Assembly (NCBI RefSeq): GCF_000754805.1
Contig: NZ_KN150731.1
Location: forward strand, 3,583,886 to 3,647,885
Reading direction: 5' to 3'
Length of the DNA stretch: 64,000 nt
DNA from: Yersinia frederiksenii ATCC 33641
GTDB lineage: Bacteria > Pseudomonadota > Gammaproteobacteria > Enterobacterales > Enterobacteriaceae
Shown: positions 9,593 to 17,367 of the stretch, piece by piece
Layout of the letters: the number at the start of each line of letters is the position of its first letter
Position numbering within the stretch: position 1 is the stretch's first letter
Notes under the pieces: model-generated
Seen by the model: the letters and a program-made list of their open reading frames with translations, nothing else
Databases searched by the model: none
Told to the model about the DNA's origin: nothing
Program-made: the position numbers and the translations under genes

Positions 9593-10414
9593 ATGACTGT
9601 ATTGCACAGTATTGATTTTTTCTCTTCCAGCTTGTCGCCAGTGGCTATTGAGACTCGTGCGCCGCAACCCGAATTTCCCGAGCATCATCATGATTTTTAT
9701 GAAATCGTTATTGTTGAAGAAGGTGCTGGCGTGCATGTTTTTAATGGCAATCCTTATACATTAAGTAGTGGTTGTGTCTGTTTTGTTCGTGACCATGACC
9801 GCCATTTGTTTGAATCAACAGATGATTTGTTTCTCACCAATGTCTTATTTCGTGCCCCTGATGCTTTTCGCTTTTTATCCGGTGTCGGGCACTTCCTTCC
9901 CCAAGAGTGTGATGGCGTCTATCCCTCTCATTGGCGGGTGAATGGCCAGGTTTTACAGCAGGTAAAATGCTTAATTGCTTGCCTTGAACACGCGCCGCCA
10001 AGTGATCTGGCGGAAGATATCGCCCTGCATGAGAGTATTTTTATGCAGTTATTGGTGAAGTTATGGCAAGGATGCCGGGCGCAGATGGGGGATGATCAGG
10101 AAGGGCGCTTATGCCAACTACTGGATTGGCTGCAGAACAACTATAGCGAGGCGATTGAGTGGTCAGAATTGGCCGACCGTTTTGCATTGCCAATGCGGAC
10201 TTTACACCGCCAGTTAAAAAACCAAACCGGTATGACTCCCCAACGTTATCTAACACGGTTGCGCTTACTGCAAGCTCGCCATCAGTTGTGCTACAGCGAC
10301 AACAGTGTCACTGATATTGCCTATCAGTGTGGTTTTGGCGACAGCAACCACTTTTCGACCCTATTTAAACGCGAGTTTTCGCAATCACCCCGTGATTTAC
10401 GTAGCCAACTTTAG
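9593..10414 (+). CDS. rhaS: RhaS: AraC-family activator of rhaBAD and rhaT
   Basis: RhaS binds L-rhamnose and activates rhaBAD and rhaT. The 273 residues comprise an N-terminal cupin sensing domain ([17 protein letters not shown], then [12 protein letters not shown]) and two C-terminal AraC helix-turn-helix motifs. The second of these is [24 protein letters not shown]. Similarity to E. coli RhaS is high across the length. The frame opens at 9569, but [10 protein letters not shown] at 9593 matches E. coli and has gaggg upstream. rhaR follows 109 bp later on the same strand. The divergent arrangement with rhaBAD is conserved. Confidence 0.95.
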   Translation: MTVLHSIDFFSSSLSPVAIETRAPQPEFPEHHHDFYEIVIVEEGAGVHVFNGNPYTLSSGCVCFVRDHDRHLFESTDDLFLTNVLFRAPDAFRFLSGVGHFLPQECDGVYPSHWRVNGQVLQQVKCLIACLEHAPPSDLAEDIALHESIFMQLLVKLWQGCRAQMGDDQEGRLCQLLDWLQNNYSEAIEWSELADRFALPMRTLHRQLKNQTGMTPQRYLTRLRLLQARHQLCYSDNSVTDIAYQCGFGDSNHFSTLFKREFSQSPRDLRSQL

Positions 10415-10523
10415 CGCCTTGCCGTGCTAACCGGCGAGGGCGTGAATAGCATCACGGTAAAAATCGGCAGATTCAAGATAATGACCTGCTCATTAAATAA
10501 TCTATAACAATAAGGCTGCATAC

Positions 10524-11417
10524 ATGCGGACATCACTGCTGTTAGAAAGCCGGGACTATTTGCCATCGGAACAGATGCCAGTGGCGGTAACCAACCGATA
10601 TCCGCAGGAAGTCTTTGCAGAGCACACCCATCAATTTTGCGAAATCGTGATTGTCTGGCGGGGAAATGGTTTACATATCCTGAATGACCACCCATACCGC
10701 ATTACCTGCGGGGACGTTTTCTATATTCAAGCCGCAGACCATCATAGCTACGAATCCGTACATGACTTGGTATTAGACAATATTATTTATTGCCCCGAGC
10801 GGCTCCGCCTGAATGCTCAATGGCACAAGTTACTGCCTCCTTTTGGGCATGAACAGAATCAGGGATACTGGCGGCTAACGACACAAGGAATGGCGCAGGC
10901 GCGGCCTATTATTCAGCAGCTAGCACAGGAGTCGCGCAAGACAGACTCCTGGTCAATACAATTGACCGAGGCACTGTTGCTGCAACTCGCCATTGTACTG
11001 AAACGTCATCGCTACAGGGCTGAACTGGCTCACTTATTGCCCGATGGCGAGCAGCTTGATTTAATTATGGCGGCGCTACAGCAAAGTTTGGGGGCTCATT
11101 TTGACATGGCTAATTTCTGCCATAAAAATCAGTTGGTTGAACGATCTATTAAGCAACTATTCCGCCAGCAGACTGGCATGAGTATCAGCCATTATCTGCG
11201 CCAGATTCGTCTATGCCATGCTAAGAGTTTATTGCGTTGTAGTGAGCATCGTATCAGTGATATTGCTGCGCGCTGTGGCTTTGAAGACAGCAACTATTTC
11301 TCGGCTGTTTTTACTCGTGAAGCCGGTATGACTCCGCGAGATTATCGTCAGCGCTTTGTCCGCTCCCCAGTATCACCGGCTAAAAATGGCAGTGATAGTT
11401 GCCGTGCTCTCCTTTAG
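10524..11417 (+). CDS. rhaR: RhaR: AraC-family activator of rhaSR
   Basis: RhaR is the rhamnose-responsive activator of rhaSR transcription. The 297-residue product has a cupin sensing domain ([22 protein letters not shown]) and a two-part AraC DNA-binding domain ending in [32 protein letters not shown]. It is distinct from its upstream paralogue RhaS but of the same architecture. The last 20 or so residues, after DYRQRF, are a poorly conserved tail. The 109-bp rhaS-rhaR gap contains no clear terminator, so the two genes probably form an operon. Confidence 0.93.
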   Translation: MRTSLLLESRDYLPSEQMPVAVTNRYPQEVFAEHTHQFCEIVIVWRGNGLHILNDHPYRITCGDVFYIQAADHHSYESVHDLVLDNIIYCPERLRLNAQWHKLLPPFGHEQNQGYWRLTTQGMAQARPIIQQLAQESRKTDSWSIQLTEALLLQLAIVLKRHRYRAELAHLLPDGEQLDLIMAALQQSLGAHFDMANFCHKNQLVERSIKQLFRQQTGMSISHYLRQIRLCHAKSLLRCSEHRISDIAARCGFEDSNYFSAVFTREAGMTPRDYRQRFVRSPVSPAKNGSDSCRALL

Positions 11418-11448
11418 CCCTATTTTTGTCACTGTTTCCCATAAAATA

Positions 11449-11475
11449 ACGGGCAGGTTTTGCCACTCTGCCCGT
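11449..11475. terminator. Hairpin between rhaR and rhaT
   Basis: The perfect 8-bp arms acgggcag (11449-11456) and ctgcccgt (11468-11475) lie between converging rhaR and rhaT. The flanks are A/T-rich on both sides but without a clean T-run, so it is a moderate candidate for a bidirectional terminator. Confidence 0.5.
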
Positions 11476-11502
11476 CAATAGAATAATTTTTAATAATGGG
11501 TA

Positions 11503-12537
11503 TTACGCAGCCATACCCAAGCCAACAATATTGGCTGCCAGAATAATCACCAGACAACCAATACACAGCACTGTCACCGGTTTTCTGGTTGAGCATTTCC
11601 ATTCTTTGAGTAACAGACCGACAATGCCACCGCACAATACATAGAAACTCATGTGCAGCATCCAGCTCATATAATCATACTGTTGTGGGATTTTGGCGTG
11701 GCCCCAAGCATAGAAGAAGAATTGCAGATACCACATCAAACCGGCTAACGCTGAGAACAGAATGTTGGTGATCAGCAATGGCTTGGCAATCGAGAAATCC
11801 GCTTTGACTGACAGGTTTTTGAGTGTCGCCAGGCGGATAAAGCAATAACTTAAGTTGATGAGTGCGCCACCACCCATAATAATGACGTAGCTGGGTAGTG
11901 CCACATAAAGCGGGTTGATGCCTAATGCACTGGCGGCTTCATGCATTGGTTTGGCGGCATCCATGGCAAATGACATCCCGGCGGAGAAAATACCGCACAT
12001 CACGGCCAGTATTAGCCCCTTTTTCAGGTTGAACTCTTCTGCCTGAATCCCCATGGCCCGCTCTTTCAGTAACCCTGCATAACTGACGGTGGCAACACCT
12101 ATTAGGGCCACAAATACTCCTAATAAGGTCATACGTCCGCCCGCGGTACCGAACAGCACATCAAAACGCCCTTGCAGAATAGGCGTCATTAATGTGCCGA
12201 TAATCAGCGTGATACCGATGGCAATCCCTATTCCCATCGACATGCCGAGATAGCGCATGGTCAGGCCGTAGTTGATATTACCAATCCCCCACATGGCACC
12301 GAACAGAAATACTGGCAGCAGGGTGGCAATGCTAAAAGAGCCATAATATTGCCAAAAGTCGGGTAATAACAAATAGCTGACTGTCCATGGCAGAATAAGC
12401 CAAGAGACCAGCCCGCCAATGGACCACATGGTTTCCCATGACCATTTTTTAACTTGTTTAAACGGCGCGTAGAAACACGCCGCACTGGCAGCGCCCACCA
12501 GATGCCAAATTATCCCCAATATAATCGCATTGTTCAT
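11503..12537 (-). CDS. rhaT: L-rhamnose/proton symporter
   Basis: RhaT imports L-rhamnose with a proton across the inner membrane. The 344-residue product matches the E. coli length and has about ten hydrophobic segments. It starts [26 protein letters not shown]. Other typical stretches include [20 protein letters not shown] and the glycine-rich [18 protein letters not shown]. The frame extends upstream to 12591, but the ATG at 12537 fits the family and is preceded by aaggataat. It converges on rhaR and completes the rhamnose cluster. RhaS is expected to activate it. Confidence 0.95.
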   Translation of the reverse strand: MNNAIILGIIWHLVGAASAACFYAPFKQVKKWSWETMWSIGGLVSWLILPWTVSYLLLPDFWQYYGSFSIATLLPVFLFGAMWGIGNINYGLTMRYLGMSMGIGIAIGITLIIGTLMTPILQGRFDVLFGTAGGRMTLLGVFVALIGVATVSYAGLLKERAMGIQAEEFNLKKGLILAVMCGIFSAGMSFAMDAAKPMHEAASALGINPLYVALPSYVIIMGGGALINLSYCFIRLATLKNLSVKADFSIAKPLLITNILFSALAGLMWYLQFFFYAWGHAKIPQQYDYMSWMLHMSFYVLCGGIVGLLLKEWKCSTRKPVTVLCIGCLVIILAANIVGLGMAA

Positions 12538-12797
12538 CTTATTATCCTTCGTTGTGATAGTGCGGGGAGGCGCGCAACAGGAAGGGCGCACAAACCGCTG
12601 ATGACGAAGGAGTCTAAATAGTGTGCCGTGTTGTCACCTTCGGCTGACTGCCTTAAGACAAGGAAAGCTGGCAAAATTCAGTGGGTAACAATGATGATGA
12701 TCACAGAATGGAATTCTGGTGACGGGCGGCTTAATGGTGAAGGCGATGGCAGCAGAAATTCAGCTCTTTAACATGGCTAATGGGCCAGTTTTCGCCA
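12538..12797 (-). promoter_or_regulatory. rhaT upstream region
   Basis: This gap between rhaT and ettA has no plausible gene. It holds a weak CRP-like site (AATGA-N6-TCACA at 12690-12705, eight of ten core positions). It also holds agctggcaa near 12667-12675, resembling one arm of the rhaB inverted repeat and so a possible RhaS half-site. Both are suggestions only. Confidence 0.35.
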
Positions 12798-12824
12798 TTA
12801 AAAAGGCCTGCAGTCGCAGGCCCT
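12798..12824 (-). terminator. Intrinsic terminator of ettA
   Basis: The arms ggcctgc (12805-12811) and gcaggcc (12816-12822) with a four-base loop are followed on the minus strand by a run of T. The hairpin lies 48 bases past the ettA stop codon. Confidence 0.8.
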
Positions 12825-12869
12825 TAATATCACTAAATCATCTTCTTACGGTGTTAGCCGGAAAGAAAA

Positions 12870-14537
12870 CTATTTGGTCATTTTCTTATACTTGATACGG
12901 TGTGGTTCCAGTGCCTCGGCACCCAGAGTGCGTTTTTTCCACTCTTCGTATTCAGTAAAGTTACCTTCAAAGAACGCCACTTTACCTTCATCTTGATAGT
13001 CGATGATGTGGGTAGCGATACGGTCAAGGAACCAACGGTCATGGGAAATAACCATGGCGCAACCAGGGAACTCCAATAAGGCGTTTTCCAGTGCGCGCAG
13101 CGTTTCGATGTCCAGATCGTTGGTCGGTTCATCGAGCAGCAACATGTTGCCGCCAACCTGTAGCAACTTGGCCAGATGGATACGGCCACGTTCACCGCCA
13201 GACAACTCGCCAACTCGCTTACCTTGGTCAATCCCTTTAAAGTTGAAGCGGCCGACATAAGCGCGGCTTGGGATTTCAAAGTTGCCGATCTTCATGATGT
13301 CCTGACCGCCGGAGACTTCTTCCCAGACGGTTTTGCTGTCATCCATGTTGTCACGGAACTGATCAACCGAGGCCAACAGCACGGTATCACCCAGTGAAAT
13401 AGTGCCGGAATCAGGCTGCTCCTGACCAGATAACATGCGGAACAGAGTGGATTTACCGGCACCGTTCGGCCCGATGATCCCAACGATGGCCCCTTTTGGC
13501 AGTGCAAAAGTCAGGTCGTCAATCAGCACACGGTCACCGTAAGACTTGCTCAAATGCTCAACTTCCAGCACTTTGTCACCTAAACGTGGGCCAGGTGGAA
13601 TGAATAACTCACTGGTTTCGTTGCGTTTTTGGTATTCCACACTGTTAAGTTCTTCAAAGCGGGCCAGACGTGCTTTACCTTTCGCCTGACGGCCTTTTGG
13701 ATTCTGACGAACCCACTCCAGCTCTTTCTCGATAGATTTACGACGTGCAGCTTCGGAAGAGGCCTCTAGTGCCAGACGGGCATCTTTCTGTTCCAGCCAT
13801 GAGGAGTAGTTACCTTCCCATGGAATACCTTCACCACGGTCAAGCTCTAGAATCCAACCCGCCACGTTATCAAGGAAGTAACGGTCATGGGTGATGGCGA
13901 CGACAGTGCCTTCGTAGTCATGCAGGAAGCGCTCCAACCAAGCCACGGATTCGGCATCCAAGTGGTTGGTCGGTTCATCCAGCAGCAGCATGTCTGGTTT
14001 TTCCAGCAGCAGGCGGCAGATGGCGACACGGCGGCGCTCACCACCGGACAAGTTGGCAATTTTGGCATCCCAAGGTGGCAGGCGCAAAGCATCCGCAGCA
14101 CGTTCTAGTTGGTTATCCAGATTGTGGCCGTCGTGGGATTGGATAATGGCTTCCAGCTCGCCTTGCTCTTTCGCCAGTTTGTCGAAGTCAGCATCAGGAT
14201 CGGCATACAGCGCATAAACTTCATCCAAACGAGTCAGGGCGCGTTTTACTTCGCCAACGGCCTCTTCAACCGACTCACGCACGGTTTGTTCAAGGTTCAG
14301 CTTGGGTTCCTGCGGCAGGTAACCAATCTTGATCCCTGGCTGTGGGCGAGCTTCGCCTTCAATGTCGGTATCGATCCCCGCCATGATGCGCAACAGGGTT
14401 GATTTACCTGAACCGTTAAGCCCCAGCACACCAATTTTGGCCCCTGGGAAGAAACTTAAGGAGATGTTTTTCAAAATATGTCGTTTCGGCGGAACTACTT
14501 TGCCGACGCGATGCATGGAATAGACGTATTGAGCCAC
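12870..14537 (-). CDS. ettA: EttA: energy-dependent translational throttle ABC-F ATPase
   Basis: EttA (formerly YjjK) is a cytoplasmic ABC-F protein that binds the ribosomal E site and gates translation according to the ATP/ADP ratio. The 555-residue product equals E. coli in length. It has two ATP-binding cassettes, each with Walker A (GLNGSGKST, GPNGAGKST), a signature (LSGGERRRVAI, LSGGERGRIHLAK) and Walker B (LLLDEPTNHLD, LLLDEPTNDLD). The P-site tRNA interaction linker lies between them (KSIEKELEWVRQ to ELNSVEYQKRNE). The start codon is GTG (MAQYVYSMHRVGK). It is monocistronic with its own terminator. Confidence 0.97.
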   Translation of the reverse strand: MAQYVYSMHRVGKVVPPKRHILKNISLSFFPGAKIGVLGLNGSGKSTLLRIMAGIDTDIEGEARPQPGIKIGYLPQEPKLNLEQTVRESVEEAVGEVKRALTRLDEVYALYADPDADFDKLAKEQGELEAIIQSHDGHNLDNQLERAADALRLPPWDAKIANLSGGERRRVAICRLLLEKPDMLLLDEPTNHLDAESVAWLERFLHDYEGTVVAITHDRYFLDNVAGWILELDRGEGIPWEGNYSSWLEQKDARLALEASSEAARRKSIEKELEWVRQNPKGRQAKGKARLARFEELNSVEYQKRNETSELFIPPGPRLGDKVLEVEHLSKSYGDRVLIDDLTFALPKGAIVGIIGPNGAGKSTLFRMLSGQEQPDSGTISLGDTVLLASVDQFRDNMDDSKTVWEEVSGGQDIMKIGNFEIPSRAYVGRFNFKGIDQGKRVGELSGGERGRIHLAKLLQVGGNMLLLDEPTNDLDIETLRALENALLEFPGCAMVISHDRWFLDRIATHIIDYQDEGKVAFFEGNFTEYEEWKKRTLGAEALEPHRIKYKKMTK

Positions 14538-14603
14538 GTTGCGTCTGCCTCTCTATATATCAGTTTTTATAGGATGTCTGGTGCGGAGTGTAGCCCGTTT
14601 TAC

Positions 14604-14706
14604 TATACCCGTCATCTTTCAAGTCGCCGGTGTATAAGTTGCTTACGCTTATGGTATGTCAGGTAATGAGCTTCATACTGGAAGCTCATCCGCTAGACTG
14701 GCATAA
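14604..14706. repeat. Degenerate ERIC-like element with hairpin
   Basis: The left end, tatacccgtcatctttcaag, resembles the terminal part of the enterobacterial ERIC consensus, but the interior has diverged. A 9-bp hairpin (atgagcttc 14666-14674, gaagctcat 14681-14689) follows. It occupies the gap between ettA and hmsE. The remnant call rests on the left end only. Confidence 0.45.
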
Positions 14707-14711
14707 AAAGG

Positions 14712-15218
14712 TTATGGCACGGTCACTATCATGGCTACGCGGCGGTTTTCTGCCCGGCCTTTTGCACTGCGGTTATCCGCCACCGGTTCTAATTTACCCC
14801 GGCCACGCACATCAATATTGGTTCTTGGAATACCAATAGTTGCCAGTGAATCCGCTACTGCGGCGGCGCGCTCGTAAGAGAGCTTCTGGTTATAGCTATC
14901 TTCACCCGTTGCGTCAGTGTGGCCATCAACGCGCAGATGATTGATGCCGACATTGTGCAATGCCTGACCAATGTTTTGCACGGTTTGTGTGCCAGACGAG
15001 TTTAACTTTCTAACGTCGCTGTCGAATAAGACTTTATTGGTGAGTCCAAATTCCCAGCCATTGTCTGTTAATTTAAAGCCTTGTTCCTGTAATGCGGCAA
15101 TTTGTTCCGGTGTGAGCCCTTGTGGTTTGGCCTGACACCCCGTTAATACCAACAAACAAATAGCAAAAAAACTGAGCCAAATGGGATTTCTCTGACGAAG
15201 ACTTTTTAAATCCAGCAT
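14712..15218 (-). CDS. hmsE: HmsE/YfiB-type OmpA-domain outer-membrane lipoprotein
   Basis: This 168-residue lipoprotein has a lipobox LTGC with the modified cysteine at residue 28, after a hydrophobic signal segment. A C-terminal OmpA-like peptidoglycan-binding domain follows (DGHTDATGEDSYNQKLSYERA). In the YfiBNR and HmsCDE systems this partner sequesters the periplasmic inhibitor (here HmsC) at the outer membrane and so frees the diguanylate cyclase. It is the last gene of the three-gene operon, five bases after hmsD. Names follow Y. pestis hmsCDE; function is inferred from that system. Confidence 0.85.
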   Translation of the reverse strand: MLDLKSLRQRNPIWLSFFAICLLVLTGCQAKPQGLTPEQIAALQEQGFKLTDNGWEFGLTNKVLFDSDVRKLNSSGTQTVQNIGQALHNVGINHLRVDGHTDATGEDSYNQKLSYERAAAVADSLATIGIPRTNIDVRGRGKLEPVADNRSAKGRAENRRVAMIVTVP

Positions 15219-15223
15219 GTCAC

Positions 15224-16540
15224 CTACCCTAAGCTTTCTGTTTGAGAATCTTCTGTGTAAATCAAGCCCGACTGATGAACAATGCCTCGTTCGCTTGGCC
15301 GGAAACCTTTCTTTGCCTGATACATTGCTTCATCTGCTCTTTGTAATAACTCTTCCGGCGTTTGCGCATGATCAGGGTAAACAGCAATACCAATACTGAG
15401 GGAGGTGGTAATTTCAATTCCATCCACCAGTACTATTGGTTGGGTCATACTTTCAATAATATTATCAGCAATGGTGAGCACGTCATCTGTGTCATGAATG
15501 GGTGCCAGTAATACCGCGAATTCATCACCGCCCAGACGTGCCACTAAATCAGACTCACGCAATAGCGCGCGAATACGGTCAGCAATGGTCGTCAGCACCA
15601 CATCGCCTGCGGCATGGCCATAGTTGTCATTGATCTCTTTAAAACGATCGCCATCAAGGAACAAAACCGCCGCGTGTTCGTTGGTTTTACAATCCTTAAG
15701 TGTTCGGCTTAAACGGCCTTCAAAGAAAGCACGGTTGGCCAAACCGGTCAGGCTATCATGGGCTGCGCGGTGTGCGAGCGAGTCATTTTCCTGAGTTAAG
15801 TGTTTCTGCCAAACTTCAAGTTCTTCTAGCAACCCATTGAAATCATGACTTAACTCATTCAACTCGGCGATTTGCGCCGAAGGAACACGTTGGCCAAAGC
15901 TGCGATGGCGACTGACATTATGAGCCACTTCAGTAATGCGATTCAGTGAACCGATGATGCCAAACAGCATGCGGCGTGATAGGAATAGTGCCACCGCAGT
16001 ACTGAGAACCAGACAGATAAGCAGCCCGGCTAATCCTTGCAGCAGAAAACGCAGCAGGCTGCCGCCATGACCGACAATCACTATTTTGCCGATTTCAGTA
16101 CCTGCATGAACCATCGGCAGTACCACCGGTTCTGGTAGTGCCCAGCGGGCAACGCTTTGCTCCATATAATGTATCGGGCCATCATCAGGTAGCGTCCAAC
16201 TGGCTATCTCTCGGCCTTTCACATCTAAAATCTTGGCCTGCGCGACTTCCTCATTGGTCGCAATCAGCGACAGCGCCTCGTTGGCAACTATCTTATCGCC
16301 GAAGACCACCGCCGCCTCGGTGGTATAGCTGATGGAGCGGGCGATCAAATGCAGGTTATGGTCAGCATAAACCCGCAGTGCAAATAGAGCCGCTAATGTC
16401 AGGAAAATACCCGCTGTCGCGACGGAGACTATTGCCACTGTTAAATGTATTTTTCCCAATACACGGCCAAGTGTGGGGAGCTTTACAGCATTAGTTTGAT
16501 TTTTTATCTGACTCGCAGATTTATCTTTTATTGAACTCAT
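15224..16540 (-). CDS. hmsD: HmsD/YfiN-type membrane diguanylate cyclase
   Basis: This 438-residue inner-membrane enzyme makes cyclic-di-GMP. It has a transmembrane segment at about 33-57, a periplasmic sensor region, a second membrane segment at about 160-187, a HAMP linker and a GGDEF domain. The active-site RLGGDEF is intact. An inhibitory I-site RESD lies exactly five residues before GGDEF, so product feedback is expected. The start overlaps the hmsC stop as ATGA. The homologous Y. pestis HmsD drives biofilm exopolysaccharide synthesis and is repressed by HmsC. A 15-20-residue polar tail follows the catalytic domain. Confidence 0.9.
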   Translation of the reverse strand: MSSIKDKSASQIKNQTNAVKLPTLGRVLGKIHLTVAIVSVATAGIFLTLAALFALRVYADHNLHLIARSISYTTEAAVVFGDKIVANEALSLIATNEEVAQAKILDVKGREIASWTLPDDGPIHYMEQSVARWALPEPVVLPMVHAGTEIGKIVIVGHGGSLLRFLLQGLAGLLICLVLSTAVALFLSRRMLFGIIGSLNRITEVAHNVSRHRSFGQRVPSAQIAELNELSHDFNGLLEELEVWQKHLTQENDSLAHRAAHDSLTGLANRAFFEGRLSRTLKDCKTNEHAAVLFLDGDRFKEINDNYGHAAGDVVLTTIADRIRALLRESDLVARLGGDEFAVLLAPIHDTDDVLTIADNIIESMTQPIVLVDGIEITTSLSIGIAVYPDHAQTPEELLQRADEAMYQAKKGFRPSERGIVHQSGLIYTEDSQTESLG

Positions 16541-17166
16541 AATGCGTCAGCCTTTTTACGGGCAAGTTGCAACACGTTGGGATGAACTCGAACCCCACCG
16601 CGTGCTAATGCATCCATATTGACTTTGAATGAGGCTTGCTCATCTTCCAGTAGCAGACAAAATGCACTGCCCAAGGTGCATTGCTCATAATCTTCGCTGA
16701 TAGTAAGAATTGAATGTCCGGCGAGTTGGATAGCCAGTTCCTGGCGCTGTTTATCCCCAATAATACCCAGATAAACGACATCACAATGAGTCGCTATAGA
16801 GGCATCAGGCAGTGAATAGCGCTGTGTCTTAATTGGATGTGCCGTTTTCATTAATGCCGGGTTAAATAGCGCTTCTGCGTAGTGGGTGGGGGCTACAACA
16901 CATAGGCGAGTGACGGGCAGGGGGGTTGGCCAGCGCGAATAGCTGATAATACCCAACACCATTTTTGCGGCCGCATTACTGCGCTCATGTACCACTTCGT
17001 CACTGATATTATTTGTGGCCATTAAAGGCATCGATGTAAATAAAATAGCGAGAAATAATAAACCGCAGGCACAGGCGCGCCAGACACGCTGTGATGTCAT
17101 CAGATTTTGCGGATAATAGCGTTTATAATTGCTGACGCCGTTAATTGCGCAAGGTGCGATATTCAT
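16537..17166 (-). CDS. hmsC: HmsC/YfiR-type periplasmic inhibitor of the cyclase
   Basis: This 209-residue protein of the YfiR family (DUF4154) restrains the partner diguanylate cyclase from the periplasm. A hydrophobic export segment lies at about residues 30-50. The mature part has the family pattern KMVLGIISYSRWP near its start and AHSILTISE-like and GSAFCLL segments later. Cysteines (for example in TRLCVVA, ATHCDVV, YEQCTLG, SAFCLL) suggest redox-sensitive disulfides, as known for YfiR. The chosen start at 17166 has aggaag upstream; a second ATG at 17100 lacks a good ribosome site. It is first in the operon and overlaps hmsD by four bases. Confidence 0.85.
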   Translation of the reverse strand: MNIAPCAINGVSNYKRYYPQNLMTSQRVWRACACGLLFLAILFTSMPLMATNNISDEVVHERSNAAAKMVLGIISYSRWPTPLPVTRLCVVAPTHYAEALFNPALMKTAHPIKTQRYSLPDASIATHCDVVYLGIIGDKQRQELAIQLAGHSILTISEDYEQCTLGSAFCLLLEDEQASFKVNMDALARGGVRVHPNVLQLARKKADAL

Positions 17167-17315
17167 TTCTGCGCTTCCTGTAGGGCGACATGAGTTGCAG
17201 CGGTCAAATAATTAATCGCTACCATTCTATTATAAGATTTTATTGATGCAATAATAGTCATGGTATCGGCAATCTGTGATTTATCTTAGCTACAGTGTCA
17301 GGCTAATTGGCGATA

Positions 17316-17344
17316 AATAAAAAGCCCGGCTGATTAGCCGGGCT
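17316..17344 (-). terminator. Intrinsic terminator of the P-type ATPase gene
   Basis: The 9-bp arms agcccggct (17323-17331) and agccgggct (17336-17344) are followed on the minus strand by tttttattta. The hairpin lies 23 bases past the stop codon. Confidence 0.9.
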
Positions 17345-17367
17345 TGTGTCGTGATGACGGATGGATA

